A DNA stretch of 64,000 nt. Origin: Numida meleagris. Taxonomy: Eukaryota > Chordata > Aves > Galliformes > Numididae. Shown piece by piece: positions 27,001 through 42,000 of the stretch. The notes beneath the pieces are model-generated. The model ran no database searches, was not told the origin of the DNA, and saw nothing but the letters and a program-made list of their open reading frames with translations. The DNA is taken from NCBI RefSeq assembly GCF_002078875.1, contig NC_034415.1, positions 17,333,331 to 17,397,330 of the forward strand. The letters run 5' to 3'. How positions within the stretch are numbered: position 1 is the first letter of the stretch; each line of letters starts with the position of its first letter. The position numbers and the translations under genes were made by a program.

Positions 27001-30000
27001 GGCAAAGCAATTGCTAGAGAAGAATTACTCCCAGGAACTGTGCTGTGATTGCTACCTGCTGTTTCATAGTTTTGAAGTTGGGAATACTGCTCCCAGAAGC
27101 CTTTTGCGTCTCAGTCTAAATGATTTGCTGGAGGATAATAATGTCATGGCCAGTAAATAATAGTGAACTATGTCTGTACATGGTCAATATGATTAAATGT
27201 CCTTCACCTCTATTCTCACTCTGACCTGGTTATGAGGAAGTGAAAAAGCCATGAGCAATGCCCAAAGCTTGCCATATGAAATGTTATTTTAAAGCAAGAG
27301 AGAAATAGAGGTGACTTAGCAAAATACTTGCAGTAACGATGAAATAAAAAGCAAGACATAGAAAGTGAAATTCTCATCACAGAATCAGACTTCAGGTAAC
27401 TGAACCACAGTTACAGGAAACTTCAAGTGATTTTCTACTAAGGATTACAACAACTGCAATAAACGACTTTGTTCTGAAAAATATCTCCTATCATATTGAA
27501 AATAGTAACACATATTTCAAATGTAATTGTAGGTTTCATTTTAAAAAGTCTCCATTATCCTGATACTTGATTTAATTTAAAAGTATTTAGAATAAACTCT
27601 GTATAATTATTATAATGGTCTAGATTTAAATCTTGCATATATTTCAATGCTTTGAATTCAATTCATACACTCATCAAAACCTATTTCTCTGAAAATATGC
27701 TATAGTGGAAATGCTAAGCCACAGCTCAAATCAGTGATGGAGCACCTGGTGGGAAGGCAAGGCCAACCCAGGGGAGCTCAGGTGCAAGCAATGCCTCTGA
27801 GTGACTGGAAGGGTGGAGCCAGGATCCACCCCTTCCCAGACCTCATTTAAGGGTTGGCAGTGGAAGCAAAGGTATCTCTCTGGAGATCCCTGTGTACCTG
27901 AGGCCTTTTGAAGGTAAGCAGTTTCTTTCTGTACCCACAGCTGTTGTACTTGAGCAACTCCTCACTTGCTGCAGCCTAGAACCTTGCTACTCTGCTGTCA
28001 TTGCTGTGCTTTCCATTGTGTTACATATGCCAATGAACTAAGCCTTCCACCCTGCACAATTATCTTTTCTTAAATGCCTACTCAAGGGTTGAAATAGTTT
28101 TTTGATGTAAGTAGAAAGTAAGACTGACCTAAATACACATAAGCTTATTTCAATATTGAAGATGCTAGGAGGGAATAAAGAACTTACGTAAGATTAGCTG
28201 GGTACATTTTTAATAGAAACTTCCACTTCCAAAATATCTATTTTTTTTTTTTTTTACCTGGAGAAGTAAACTATAAGCTACAAAAATTTTCAAACAGTAT
28301 GCCTGCCATACAGATCTACAATAGTAAAAAAAATCTCAAAATTACGCTGGATGCATACCCTTCACAGCCCCACTACTGTATAAAGGCAGGGGAGCAGGCA
28401 ATTATTTCAACTTCCAAGAGCATTAAAACAAAATTAATTCATCCTTTCAAACTATCAGTAGTTATGACAAAAGCTCTCTGTGTACTCCGATTATGTGCTT
28501 AGCCTCAGCCTTCCAGAATATTTTCTAAGCATTGCAAAGTTTAAAGATACCGAACTACCAGATAAAACCAAAATGCACGCTTTGCATTTGCTTTCCTTCC
28601 AAGTCCTACATCATACAGTGTTGATGTTATTAACCTGAAAAAACAGGGAGATGTTCCCTGGGATGACAAATGACTCTGCCTTTTTTACCTGAAAGTGAAG
28701 AGCAGTACTCCGAGAACAGATAATGGGTGTAAAAATACAACATTCAATCTTGAATGGACAATGAGGCACACAGGCATGAGTGCATATATGGGTATACATG
28801 CATATGATGAATTTACTCAAGGAAAAAGTAGAAATTTCTGTAAGCCTTCTCCTGGTTACACAATATTCTAGTTTTTTATGCTGAAACACATGAACTTGTA
28901 TGTCTGATACACATAACATGTAGCATAAATACATACAGAAGCAGTCACTGAAAAATGTGCATATGCAAATATAGATATGAATACTGTATAAGTACTATGA
29001 CATGAGATTTTCATAATTATCCAATATTTGAACGTTCTTTTGAGATAGTTATGTTGGAAAATTTGCAGTTAAACTCTGGAACATGTAGAATAGTGACTTA
29101 ATTGAAAGCAATAATACTGGTTCCTTTTAAAAAATGTGTTTAGTACTTCACTGATTTTTTTCATATGGCTACACATGTCAATATGACCTTCAGAGTTCAA
29201 ACCATTATGAAAAAAGGCTATACAGATGTTTCACTGCAGCTCTGACAATTAATCATTTGATCAGCACTCTTTAAAGATTCTGAACACTTATATAACCACT
29301 GGTCATGCTACAAAGTGTTTGTAAGCATTTTCATGAAACATCTCATGAATAAGATTGGTATTGACTGAGGTTATTTCATCTTTTTATTTTTGACCTTTTC
29401 TGCAAGACAACCTAAAAGAAAAAAATAAAGTTCTTACCAGAATAATAAAGGTAACAGGCCCAATGAAACTCCATATAAAATAGTTATCTACATGGAGCCA
29501 GCAACTACAGTAGGGGGGGAAAAAAAAAGTGAAAGGTAAACAATTTCAACAGCTCCTCAGTCCAATAAATGAAAAGCACAGAAATACTACTTAAACTAAC
29601 ATCTTGTTGGTAAACAATGACAAGCAGTATCATTTAGTCCACAGACAATGTTTCTTAACCTGTAACTTTTATGGTGGGTCCTACTTAATAAAACCACTGT
29701 ACATTAAAATCCATCATCAGAAACAAATAATGTAGAAGAAGAAACAAAATCAAAATGAGTGCTCCTTTTGATCAAAAGCTTTGGTCACAGGAGCTGTAAT
29801 AAACTACTGAATTTAACAGCAGCGAATACTTTTCACAGCTTTTCCAAGTCATCTTTAGAATCTCCTTTTAACTCTACAGCATATGCAACATGCTTACTCC
29901 TGAGGAATATGAGATAGAAAGCATTCAGATGCCACGTTTGGCTGAAAAACAATCTGGTATAAATGAAACATCCCAACTGGGAGTACAACTGGAGAGAAAG

Positions 30001-33000
30001 AATGCATATGATACCAAACCAAATGATGTGTAAACCTATTAGGGCCAACTTCACTTAGTGATTTGTTTTTCATACAGCCCAGTTCCCTACTGAATTGCTC
30101 TTATTTGTCTTTCATCAGTAGCAAAATCAAGCAGCTTTCTTGTAGTCAACAGTATCTTCCCATTCTGTAACTAATTTCATCAAAGGACAAAGTATACACT
30201 ACTGGAAGGCAAATTCATGCCTCTAGCAACTCAAATCCTCAGAAATGTTTTCCGTCTACCTTCTGTCACTTCCTATATATACTTTTATTTTTATAAATAA
30301 AAGGCAGTGGCTAATTTTAATCCTGCTCTACCCGCATGATAAAATATTATCAAAGTGAACCATATAGGCTGGAATATTGTACTGTCATATTCAAGATGAG
30401 AGTTAGCTAGAGGGCCAGTTGAACAAAGAGATCTAATGAAGCATTAGCTTAAAACTGGTTGGTTAAGCCTGTCAGATACTTTAAGTTGAGAAGAATTTTT
30501 ACTTGATATACATTTGAGGCCAAAAAGTTATTTACTTTTTCAATTTGTTTCAGGTCAATCTTTTGTGCTAAAAGAAAGACCATAATTTAGAATTGCTCTC
30601 TCTAGAGTACAAATCCTCTGAACCTAGAGAATTACAAAAGACTTGATTGTAATTTGTGCACAGTATTGCCATTCTCTTACCAATAAAGCTTTCAGATGAT
30701 ATTTTAGTCTGTCAGGGACCCTCTGACAGCTAATAGGCTTTAAAAAATTATTCACTTGAAAAACGCTCAGGTCACTTGCGATTACTTACGCTTTCTCTGT
30801 TCCATAGCTCTTATAGTCAATAGCTGCTGAGACACCAACTACTGTAGCAGGGAAGAGGTAGCCAGCAACGTAATAGTATTTCTTCCTAGAATATTCACTT
30901 TCAAATACTTCTACTAGCATTAGATAAAGCTGCACTCCTTCTAGACACATCCAGGCAAAGGCTGCCAGGAAGAAAAAGTGTAAGAGACCTGCAAATATTG
31001 GACATGCAATCTGCAAAGAAAAAGAAAGATGGAAATATAAACCACAAAATCTTTACATCAATTCATCTCTAATTAAATAGAGCATAATAGAAGAGCACGT
31101 ACATCTATCTGAGATCTTTCACAAATTCAGGAGCATTTTTCCAACCTGAAAACATACACTGAATATTTGCAAATACTAATGTGTTCATAGCAGCTGCAGA
31201 AAGTAAATACAACTAAAGATACAGAAACGGCACCCTCACCTCTCTTCATTTATGCAGTGGTTTTCAATTTTTATAAACAAACCTTTAATTTTTAAATTGG
31301 TATCATTTTAGGGCTTGTACTTTGGATTATCTGAGGCATGAACAGCTGGTTCTAGATGCATAATGTAATACAGCTTATTTAAAATTATGAAGCAGACATC
31401 AAGCCTGCTGTAATTTTGCAAGTTTCCACTGTCATAACAGGAATCAGTCTGAATTCTCTCTTTTTTTAGTTGAATTCTGGATGAAACTCTTACCAACTTA
31501 CTAGATTTCAACACGAGTTGCTTCTGAATGACAAATTAAATAAATGTCATGAATACTGCCAAAAAACCTGCATGAATGTTCAGTTTTAAAAAAAAAACAA
31601 CAAAGTATAAGTCTCTGTACGAATATATATATGTGAAAAAACAGTAGCTGTTGAGACATGTGAATATATGTTCTTAGTATATCAACATTTCAGTTCCTCT
31701 TTCAGAAGTTTAAAACACCTGCTTCATTAATAGCTGATATTTCTCAATGGAAAATGAGAAAATGGGAAATTAAGGCCACAGACATTTTTGATGAATGTAA
31801 ATACTATCTATGATCATGTCTACTTATTTTCACTTAGAGCTTTAATTTCAGCCTTGCTGTGTCAGAATGCTAGAAACCTGACAGTGTTGTCATGTTTTAA
31901 TTCAGATGTGCTTCAGTCATTTCAGGGAAAAATATCAGTACATACACAGAAGACTTACCTTGTACTCTGTCTTATCGATGCCTATTAGGAAAATGAACTC
32001 AGCTATGAATAGGTTGATACAAAGGTTCTTGTGAATAGTGTTACGATCACTTTGTAGGCCACGGAAAAAACAGAATGTGAAGATGCAGATGGCCAGGCAA
32101 ACAAGAGAGATGACAATTCCCACCCAGGTGATGACAGTGAGGAGCAATTCGTGCACTCCATCTTTGTACTAGAAATAACCAAGAATGGAGAAAATTAATA
32201 TGACTCCTTATGAGTATAAACAGAAACCTATTTTCTCAGGTAGCATCCAGAAAAGTTACTTGTTCTTTACGTGAGATGGGCAAAATGTACCCAGTACTTT
32301 CTCAATCTCAGGTCAGCTTCCCAGAAGAACAGAAGTGGAAGAGGAGCGTGTCTGAGAGCAAAATATTATTGTTTTTAGCCTTATTAGATAGCATTTTCAG
32401 TTTTCCTATGACCTTCTGTAAACTTGTGAGGCAAAAGTAATTAGAGACAACATTTTGAAAGTAGCATTAGGCTCTGATGCAAAGAGGAGAACTTTCACTT
32501 GCCCTCCTATAAGCATACATGTTCTTCCCTATAGACCTGCAAATCCACAGTGGAAAAGAAAGCAAAGATTTACGCATCAATTAGGACAAAATGCAGAATG
32601 TTACATGTGTAATTCCAGATCTAATGTCATCTTTAGCTAAAGATGATTCCTTCAGTTGTAACAGAATCCCTTTTGTCATCTCAGTTATCTTTTCAGTGAC
32701 CTTTCAGAATACCATGCAGTTATGAAAAGCCCCATATCTTTGCAAATACTGCATCTTCTGGGCCCCTACACATCCAGGAAATGCTTAACTAGACAACAAA
32801 ATTTCAGACTATGAAAAGGCAATTAAGATACCAGTACCAGCTTTGACCTTCCTGCTTTAAGAAGAGCTGACACTTGTGCTTTCAGGGGATAACCTGCACA
32901 CCTGTCCCCTAGACAGCCTCCAGTCGTACTGCAAAGTCTGTAAAATGGTTGTAAGGTTGGTCGGTTACTTTAAAATATGACTGGAAGAAGTTTCTTGTCC

Positions 33001-36000
33001 TTCTTTCTCTTTCTTTCTTTTTTGTTATTTTACTTGTAACTTTATGGTGAGGAAGAAAAGTGCTATAGAAAGCAAATTGTTTTGGACTGAGTGGGTAGAA
33101 GCTATAAATACTTAAGAAACTTCAGCAATTTTGTATCCTGCTAAAAATTTAAAGCAACTCTTTAAAAGTTTATTCCCTGATCATGGCTAGAAATATCATT
33201 ACCTACCACAATTTCCCGATGAGCCATAAGAATTGCAAAGTTGGTAAGGTGACTGCAAGCACATGTTGTATGAGTTTTATTTGTGTCGACCAGTTTGCAG
33301 CCTTGAGTTGACCAGTATCCCATCATAGTCCTCTCGGAGTAGTTCCAGAAGGAACAATTTGCATTGAAATAATTGTCAGGCTGAGAGATAGAAGGATAAA
33401 ATAAAATAAGGATTTTACACACTGAGATGGCAATAACAATTGTTTAGTATGTGTAAAGAGTAATTTAGATTAAACTTTGCATGTTTCGGACAATAAAGTT
33501 TTTCATCAGCAAAACTGTGGACTATGTTATACAAGGAAGATATCTAGTTTAAATGGACTTTATAGTCCGAAACATTCTAAAGTGTAGTTTCAATTACTGT
33601 AGACCCAATTTCATACAATTACAATTTCCATCTTACAATTTTATGCACCGATGGTACAATACAGCCATTTTTGGTGTCTGTGAAATTAGGACAGCAAACT
33701 TATTCTAAAGAGACTTTTTTCTTGTAATTGAGAACTTAAAAGTAGTATTTCTGTTCTTTGATTCTCACCTATGTTCAGGCCAAAGTCATATGAACAGACA
33801 TCAGGAAACATTTAATTCCTCAATGTCTATCTATTTTGATGGAAAACAATTAGAACATTTACAATAAATGGCAAAATGGGAGGAAAATCAAACCATAATT
33901 TCTCTATCACTGTACTGATTATTTACTTTCCCCAGGTGAGACACGGAAATAGAAAGGATCAAACTGAAGAGGAAAGAAACACCTAAAATAAATCATGACA
34001 AAATATACACGGATTGCAAGCATGGCAAACTAAGATATAACACTTCATTCTTCACTATATAAATGCATTTTAAACAATTGCTTTGTATAGGTTTGCAGAG
34101 CTTGGTCCAAAATCATTGTAAAAAGTTTAAGTGTCATTTAAACTTGTTACATCAGACAAACAAGAACCTTAACAGTTGTTATTCTCTCCCCTGCTCCTAA
34201 GGTAAGAGTTAATTTTCAGTTGGAAACAAATTAGTCACTTACATTTTCATGTTGATTACTGAATTAGCTTTCATTAAGAATATATTTAAATTCTAATAAT
34301 TACTGAACCAGGCTTATTTAATTTTATGTTCATAAACTTAACTAAGCTCATGTCTCTGACTTAGTCCAACATTTAAAATTCAAATGGAAAAAAACTTATT
34401 TTTCTGCATTGCTTTTCTGTCTTGCTGATTTTATGACCTTCCCATTAATTCATTAGCATAACTCACATCAATGTGTTCCAGAGTAAAATACACAGGATCA
34501 GTCAGGTACACCCGGCTAGACTCCTTGTTGATAGAGGCTGCGATGACATGGGAGTTGACTGCAATTGTACTGTTCCGACCAGCGAAATCACTGCCCAGCT
34601 TTATGGTTGCATTTTCTGTGCTAAGAAAACGCCCCAGACTTTTGTAAATGATGAAAACCAGTTTTGCTAACCCTACAAAAGAAAACAAATCCCATCATTG
34701 TGCTGCAGAAACATACAGGAAAGCTGTAGTCTGTACCATAATGAATGGAAAATAAAGTATCAGTAAACACAGGGGCATTTTCAGGCTACAGATTTGAAGA
34801 AAAATGCCCAGGTACCCACTGTATTCAAGAAAAAGTCACAGAGCAGTTTTGTTGTGTTTTCATTTTTTAACTAGGGGAGGTAATGTATAGAATTTAATGG
34901 AGTTTTGGTACTATGTACTCAGGACTCACCATTTCTGCTGTTCTGTTTCACAGTGCTTGCAGAGAGCTGAATTGAGTTGCCTCCTTTACTGCCCTGAGGA
35001 AATTTCAAGTCCTGCACCTGGCCCTCCGTAATGAGCACTGCAACATCCAAAACTAAGCGGATTTGACAGAAAAAAAAGTGTTAAAAAGGAGGATGCAGAA
35101 AGCGTCTTTTGGCCAGATTACAATATGCCAGATGACAGTTGTTTTTCCCCAATCAATATTTAGTTTTATCACACTGCTGGTCTCATTTGCCATTAAAAGA
35201 TAGAGCTGTACTGGAATGTTTCAATTACACTGAGTTACTTTCTTTAAACTTTAATTAAATCTAGTGCATGCTACTAAAATGACAGCACTTTAATAGTGAA
35301 AACATGACATCAAACCTTGCTTTAATGTGTGCCCCTAAAAAAAATCCATTTAAAAATACCGCAAACATATGTATTGCAGAGAAACATTAATTTTGAAGCT
35401 CCTAATGTCTATGTAGTATCCACAGACAGCAGATTTAGAACTTCAAGTATTGATTTAGATATAAAGAGGTTTTAAAAGTCAGCACGTAAATGCTTAAGTA
35501 CACTTATGCTGTGTATTTAGCTAAGCAGTATTTATACCATTTTACTTCCCACCCCATATCTAATTCAGTAGAAAGGTTGAAAGAAAAAAAAATTATTCTG
35601 TTCTGTTAAAATAGTATTTAAATGGAAAACTTAAGATATCAGTTTTAATTTTATATCACTTCATACTGAGGAGATTTCGTGGGATTAACATTAAAGGCTG
35701 GATTCCCTTGGATATGTAGAACCATATAAGTCAGTGTGGTCAATTTGTTGTCAAATACCTGTGGTACATTAAACTGGTTTAACGGTCAGACCACACATCT
35801 AAACTATGGACCTACAAAAGGAATACGGGAGAATGATTTTCTATTCTCTAAACCAGACACAGTTATGCGTGCTGGGAATTCAGCACTGGTATATGCTGAT
35901 TTGCATGGCATCAGTGATGCATTACTATGATTTGAAGATAGCTCCTCATAGGAAGTGATGTTCAGACACACTACTGAGGTCCATGGAACAGTGTGTACAT

Positions 36001-39000
36001 GCTAAGAGACATGTCCAGCCATACACAAAGGTGCATTTGTCTTAGAAATGAAAGACATGAGAGTTGGGAAAAGGTTATCTGCTTTTTTTTTTCCTGCACA
36101 GTCAAAGTACATTTTCTTATATAGGTGAGAGGAAATATATAGTAACAGTTAATTTTGGACTGCATTCTCAGACAACATTCTGCAATTCTACCTATATATA
36201 TACCTTCAGAAACAACTTTGATAACAGGCTGTAACACCTCCCAATCCTTTCCTAGTATCTTCCTTCTTAAATATAAACTAGGTAGAAACATCTTGCAGTT
36301 ACAAATATGCAGATACTGAAACGTGAAAATTCTCATTCCTGCAGTCTACTCCAAGTCTCCATTTCGGTACCTCTTAAATTCAGACTTTCAGCTTCCTTGA
36401 ACTTCACTGAAACTACATTCATCTTTGTCATAAGATGGAATATGAAGGAATTTTAATTTTATGCATAGCAATTATTTTTGCTTTAACACATCCCATGTAC
36501 CAATATTTGCACATCTCTAGTACCAAAGCCCTTCATTTCACTGTCACCACTTAAATTCTAAATTATGCTCCAACTATCTTCAGCTATTTTGTAGTCTCTG
36601 GAGCATAGCTATTCTGCATTATGGGAGATGTAGTCCACTGAACACATTTTTACCTGAAGGCAGTCATGTTTAATATAAACATTTTGCTTATGTTCTGAGT
36701 GCCTAAAATATTTAACTGGCAGAGTGCATCGTAAAAAGTAATTTAAATTCATTAGTAACAGATTATATATAATAGAAAAGCATTTCCACAGCCCTACAGA
36801 AAGCAGTTACCTCAAAAAAATCTATACTTTGCCATTTAAGCGTTCTTCATATCCATAGGCTCTGCTAATGATTTTTCAGTGGTAAATCAACTTCACAACA
36901 TCAAGTACTTTCTATTCTACACTGTATTGAGGATACTAAAGAAGAATGCTAGTTTTGCATTTCACTGCTACTTATGAGCAATTCCTCTCCTACACAAGCA
37001 GGTAAAGTACAGCTTTCTACCAATGTTGCGCAGCTCACCTTTCAAAGAATATTTTTTCTTGTTTTTGTGTAAAAGCAATTTGCAGCACTTTAATTAGAAC
37101 TTGAAAAGAAATTCACTTACCAATATTTTCTGTGGGCATTGAGACTCTGGTTGGTTCTAAGAGATTATCAGCCAAGACAAAAGCCCCTTCTTCTAATGTA
37201 TCAAGTAGCATTGTGGCTGCATGGGCTTGTTCTGAAGAATTCATGTCTTTCCAGGATTCCAGAGCTTCAGGCCTGAGCAGGTTGTCCACTGTGTCAACAA
37301 TTGCCTGCATTCATTAGAAAACTATCATTAGGTCTGATTGCCTTAGGCAGCTGGGGAAAATTTCCAGCATTATCTGGTGACAATTATAATATTTAACTGT
37401 CAGAATGATTTACTGTGATTTAATTGCACTAGAAAACTATTTCAACATAAAAATATTTTCCATTCCCTTGCTGGATTAGCATTAATAGAAGTGCAGTTAG
37501 CCACTAACATTGTGTGGTCTCTAAGTGGTAAACGTGCAGATTTGACTTGTCTCGTATCAGATATAAAGACAGTCTTATTAATGTGCTAAAAAAATGTAAA
37601 AATAAATGCCAGAAATTTTGCCTGAAGCTTTTATCTTAATGTCCAAATATATAAATTCTATTTAAAAATACTAATGCCAAAATTGGCATTCTGCAGCTTA
37701 GGCTAAAATGGCAATAATACTCTTCTGGAAACTTAGCACAACTCATGCAGCCACTGCGCTATAAACTACTTGTCTATGACAAAGTGCCTTCTTTATTACA
37801 GGAGGCATGAAATGAAGCTGACTCAGTGGATATAAATTAGCCTGGGCCACTCTCACTCCCCCTCCTGTTCCTGTACCTGTTCATAGATACTTAAAAAGAT
37901 TACTAACTTCCATTCTTGCACAAAGGTCAGTTAAAGAAGGAAATCAATAGAGCAAACAAGATGTCCACTGACTGTCCCCGTTATCAGTGAAGGCAAAACT
38001 GAAAAGCTGAATAAAGCTGCCATTTTAAGTCCTTCTTGTAACAACTCTATCATTATGTTTTAAGGTTCATTAAGCTGCATATAAAGTAACAGTAAATAAG
38101 GAAGAAGAAGAATTCAGAGACATGATTACATTATTTTTACAAAATAATCCAATCAATCACAGTAATCAGTTAATCAATTGAAGGCAGGCTCTTACATTAA
38201 TGCATAATGTAGCTGTGCATTGAGTATGCCATGCATTGCTGAAACACCCTGTTTACTCTGTCCCATTTACCTACTCATAATGTGTCATTAAGCCTATATA
38301 TAATTTGTCTGATCAATTTAAAAGCATCAGGAATGGAAACAGAACACAGTGTACAAACAGAAAGATGTTGGTCTGGAATACTACACTGTGCAAATCGGAA
38401 TAGGAAAAGTTGGTCAAGGCTATTGTCAGGGCAAGATTAATTAGCCTAATTCATTTTAATATTCTCTTCCTGTCTGTGCTGTGAACCACCACGACCTTCC
38501 TGGCAGGTGGAAGATACTTCGAAGTGACATTAAAGCCTTTTTTCTTTCTCTAACCGGAGACAGAATAGTCAAAATGCTCGCACTGATACTGCTGCAGCCA
38601 TTAACTAGAGTGGAACAGAAATTGGTCTGCAGAGGCCAGATTCATTAGTCACCAAGAAATACAGATTGGAGCCTCTAATCTGAGGTACAAATGAATCCTC
38701 TGTCACAAAGTGGGAACTTGCTTCATTTGCATAGTGTAAGTCAGCTTTTGATTTGTAATTTCAAGAGGGTTATTAGTCTTATCTAAGCAGAGAAGCCCAT
38801 CTGAGACTTACAGAAAATGACACCAGTTGAAAATTAAGGTTGTGCTATGGTTTCTCACGTATCTCTATATTGTGCTGATGGTATGCATTCATTAATATGA
38901 AGCAGTTTTTATTTATTATGGGACAAGCTAGCTCTGCATTTTTCCTGTGGTAAACGATCACCTGTCCAATAATACTTCTGAGGCATTCTCTCCACTCAGA

Positions 39001-42000
39001 CAAAGACAAGAGGGGAGGTGGAACAACCACAAGGCCTCTCAGACACAGCTGTCCAAGCAAGCCAATTATTGCTCTTCTCATGTTAATGTTTACTACTGAA
39101 AACAGTATGAAAATTCAGTCTGCTCTGGGTTTCCTTTTCCTATTCAAAATTACTTTCTGATAAAAACCTTTTACACTTATTATTTAAGAAGTGAATTTCT
39201 CTCCAGATCTTGGTCTCTTTTTGTCAATTTTTTCCTGTAACTGGACATCTCTCATCCCCTTTACTAAGCAGCAGGATAAAAGACAGAATGTCCAGTACAG
39301 AGAAATGTCTCTTCAGTACGAGTTTGAATTATTTTATTATGTTGCAAAGTATTTCAAAGTTCTTTTTAAAAATTGTTCTTACATTTTATCTCAGAAGGTA
39401 CAAGTAAAAGCTGTGTTTTAAAGGAAACTTTGAAAAAAGTTTCAATAAAATCGTTGCAATAAAATCTTTCAGAACCACAGACATGATCTATTCTAGGACA
39501 TTTTTTTCTCCTCATCACAGGTGTGAGGTAGAATTACTGGCATTGTATCACAGAGCAGGAGCTGGCCACTATGGGCAACCATTCCACCAGAGATGAAAGA
39601 AACTGAAAATCAGATAGCAGTGTGTTATGTGCCTTCCATATTGCCTGGCTAATGGGACACGTGATATATATTTTACTAGTAAAGCTGGAGAAAAGTTTGT
39701 CTTTACATTTTATCCTGAAATCGCTGAAATTGGCCTTTGTAACAACTCTTAAAACTGTAAGATGGAGTAATTCGACTAGGTAAAAGAATACACTAAGAAC
39801 AAAGCAGGCTGTATAATGTACACTTTTCATGCAAGCAAATTAATTCTAAACAGTCTTTGATATAAAACACTGTCAAGCTGAAGTCACTTCTGTTCATTTG
39901 CCAGCTTTTTCCTCTACCCAAAGTCATATTATGAGAGAGATGTTACTTCCAATTCAGATAATAACTATTTCTGCTTTGGAACAAGTTGAGGTTAGAAAGG
40001 TGTAAATTTGATCTTTCTTTTTTTTTTTTTCTGAGTGTTATACCTGTGTAAAGCCAACATTTGTACAGTTGATATGGGGCACAATACACATTTATCAAAG
40101 ACTGAAATACATAGGATCATGCAGCAAGATGATAAAGCGTGGCAGGTTGCTGAAGCAGGGAGAAAGCAGGGTGACAGCACATGAGAGATACCTTAAGGTA
40201 AGCCCTGCATGTCTTCTCTCGTTTTTGGAGCTTTTTAGTAAGAGAAAAGAAAATCAGAAGTTAGACACATTCTGGAAAGCTTCAGAAATACTCAAAATTT
40301 AGTCTGGTGTTTCAAATCCGTAATTTGAACTGTAAAGAGTTTGGATGTTAATTCAGTTTCTGTTCAGTGATGACTACAGAAAAACATCAAACAGGAAACC
40401 TTTTTCCCAACCATTACACAGGTGCCCAGGGATCTTTGTCCCAACAGTGGGATTTGTGTGAAAAGGTCAAAGGAGAAAATCCTTGTGTAGACACTTTATC
40501 TGTCTAAGGGAAAACTCTTCTAAGGGTAGCTAGGGATTGTAAATAAAGCTACTGCCCAGACAACAGAGGACTGCATGGAGCTCTCCTTAAAGCAGGCTGA
40601 AAAATGTTTTGTTTCTAATTTGTTGACCGAGCTGAGGAAAGGAAGGGGCCATGAAATATAGCATTTCTTCTGAGAAAAACTGGAATGGTAACGCTTTTGT
40701 GATTTGTATGTAGAACATTACAGCATAATTTTTCTCTGAAATGTTTCTCTGAACACTATTCCAGGAAAAACAAACAAACAAACAAACAAACAAACAAAAA
40801 AAAAACCTATGGCTTTATGGTTTAGATCATCCCAGGAGATATGATCAATTATAAGTGATGCTGGTGTCTTAAAAAGTCTAAGAAATTGCTATTATTTTGC
40901 AGGAATTCAGATTAAAGCAAAACCCTGCAACCACACTGAATCCCGCTGACTGCTCAGGGTTAAAATGATCACTGAATAAAAATACTGCTTTGGTTCAGAA
41001 TTTCTGTAAGCTAGTGCCCATTTACCTACATTATTTATAACGCATACAATATTTTAATAAAGGACACAGCTATTTTTGAGGACCAGTGAATTTTATTCTA
41101 TTGTGAATTTTATCTTATGCCCTAAAAAGAAGGTAATTGCAACTTTCCGTTGTGTATTTACTGCTGTTTTCTCTTACATGTTTATTCCAGAACTATAAGC
41201 ACGCAGGAACAAAGTATAGATTCATATTTCTGAAAGGGAGAAAAAAAAATCAAGGGCAATGTTTATCCCAGCAAGAGGAGGTGAACAGAGGTGTGTACCT
41301 TGTTATAACTCCTTCCCGCAGAATCTTTTTCACTGGGTCGCAGTTCCTGCAGCTGAGCATCCAAAATGTCCACGAGCTGCTCCATCAGCCTCACCGATGA
41401 GCTAACATCGCCAGCGAATACTGGTCCTTTGGTGTGTTTAGCCAGTTCATTGGCCAGACTAGCAGCGTTTTCTCCACTTCTGATCTGAAATGACAATTTA
41501 TATTATCTCAGCAGGGTCCCTTGTTCTGCTTGCGGCTCCTAATTCCAATTCCCCATGTACCTTTGTTGTGGTGAAATAACCATTTGCACATACATTGAAA
41601 TCTGCAACTAATTGAGACCAATAACATTCTCTTTATCTCAGAAGATTAAAGGTTCTTAGATCCGTGACACACAAAAGCAGTTCTTAACAGTCATCAAAAC
41701 CAGAAATCAGACTGGGACTTTTGGGCTAGATCTTCTGTTCATCCTCACTTTTATTTTCCTGCCATTATCAGACAGTAAGAAATCTATTTGTTCACACCAG
41801 TGCTTGAGGCATTTGAAAGTCAAGTAGCCTGGTACTGACAACAAATTATCCAGTTTTCATAAACTTAGTAAATCTCAGTAGGGAAGGAAAACACAGAAAG
41901 CGGCTCTGTGCTCTAATCACACTGTTATTAATGCACTCGTGCAAAAATGTATTTATTCAAGTAAAATTCTCCCTGAGCCAATAAACCTTGTTGCATACTA

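Larger units (their letters stand above)
21513..29437 (-). other. Long ADGRL2 intron splitting TM5
   Basis: 7.9 kb. It holds the CR1 fragments at 23389-23865 and 24660-24765 and the GC-richer island at 27730-28030. The rest is AT-rich without recognised features; the open frame at 22072-22431 looks random. Confidence 0.87.
29505..33206 (-). other. ADGRL2 introns between GPS exon and TM5 exon
   Basis: Three introns (29505-30789, 31011-31958 and 32169-33206) around the TM1-TM2 and TM3-TM4 exons. Only a (CTTT)n-like patch near 33000-33022 stands out. Confidence 0.87.

Noticed and set aside
33162..33206. Read-through of the GPS exon donor giving a 14-residue tail and a soluble ectodomain
   Set aside because: Almost every intron gives a short read-through tail before a stop; nothing here marks it as special.
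35971..36336. 121-codon minus-strand open frame in an intron
   Set aside because: No similarity to latrophilin or any domain I know, no suitable splice borders in phase with neighbouring exons, and amino-acid content typical of random AT-rich DNA.
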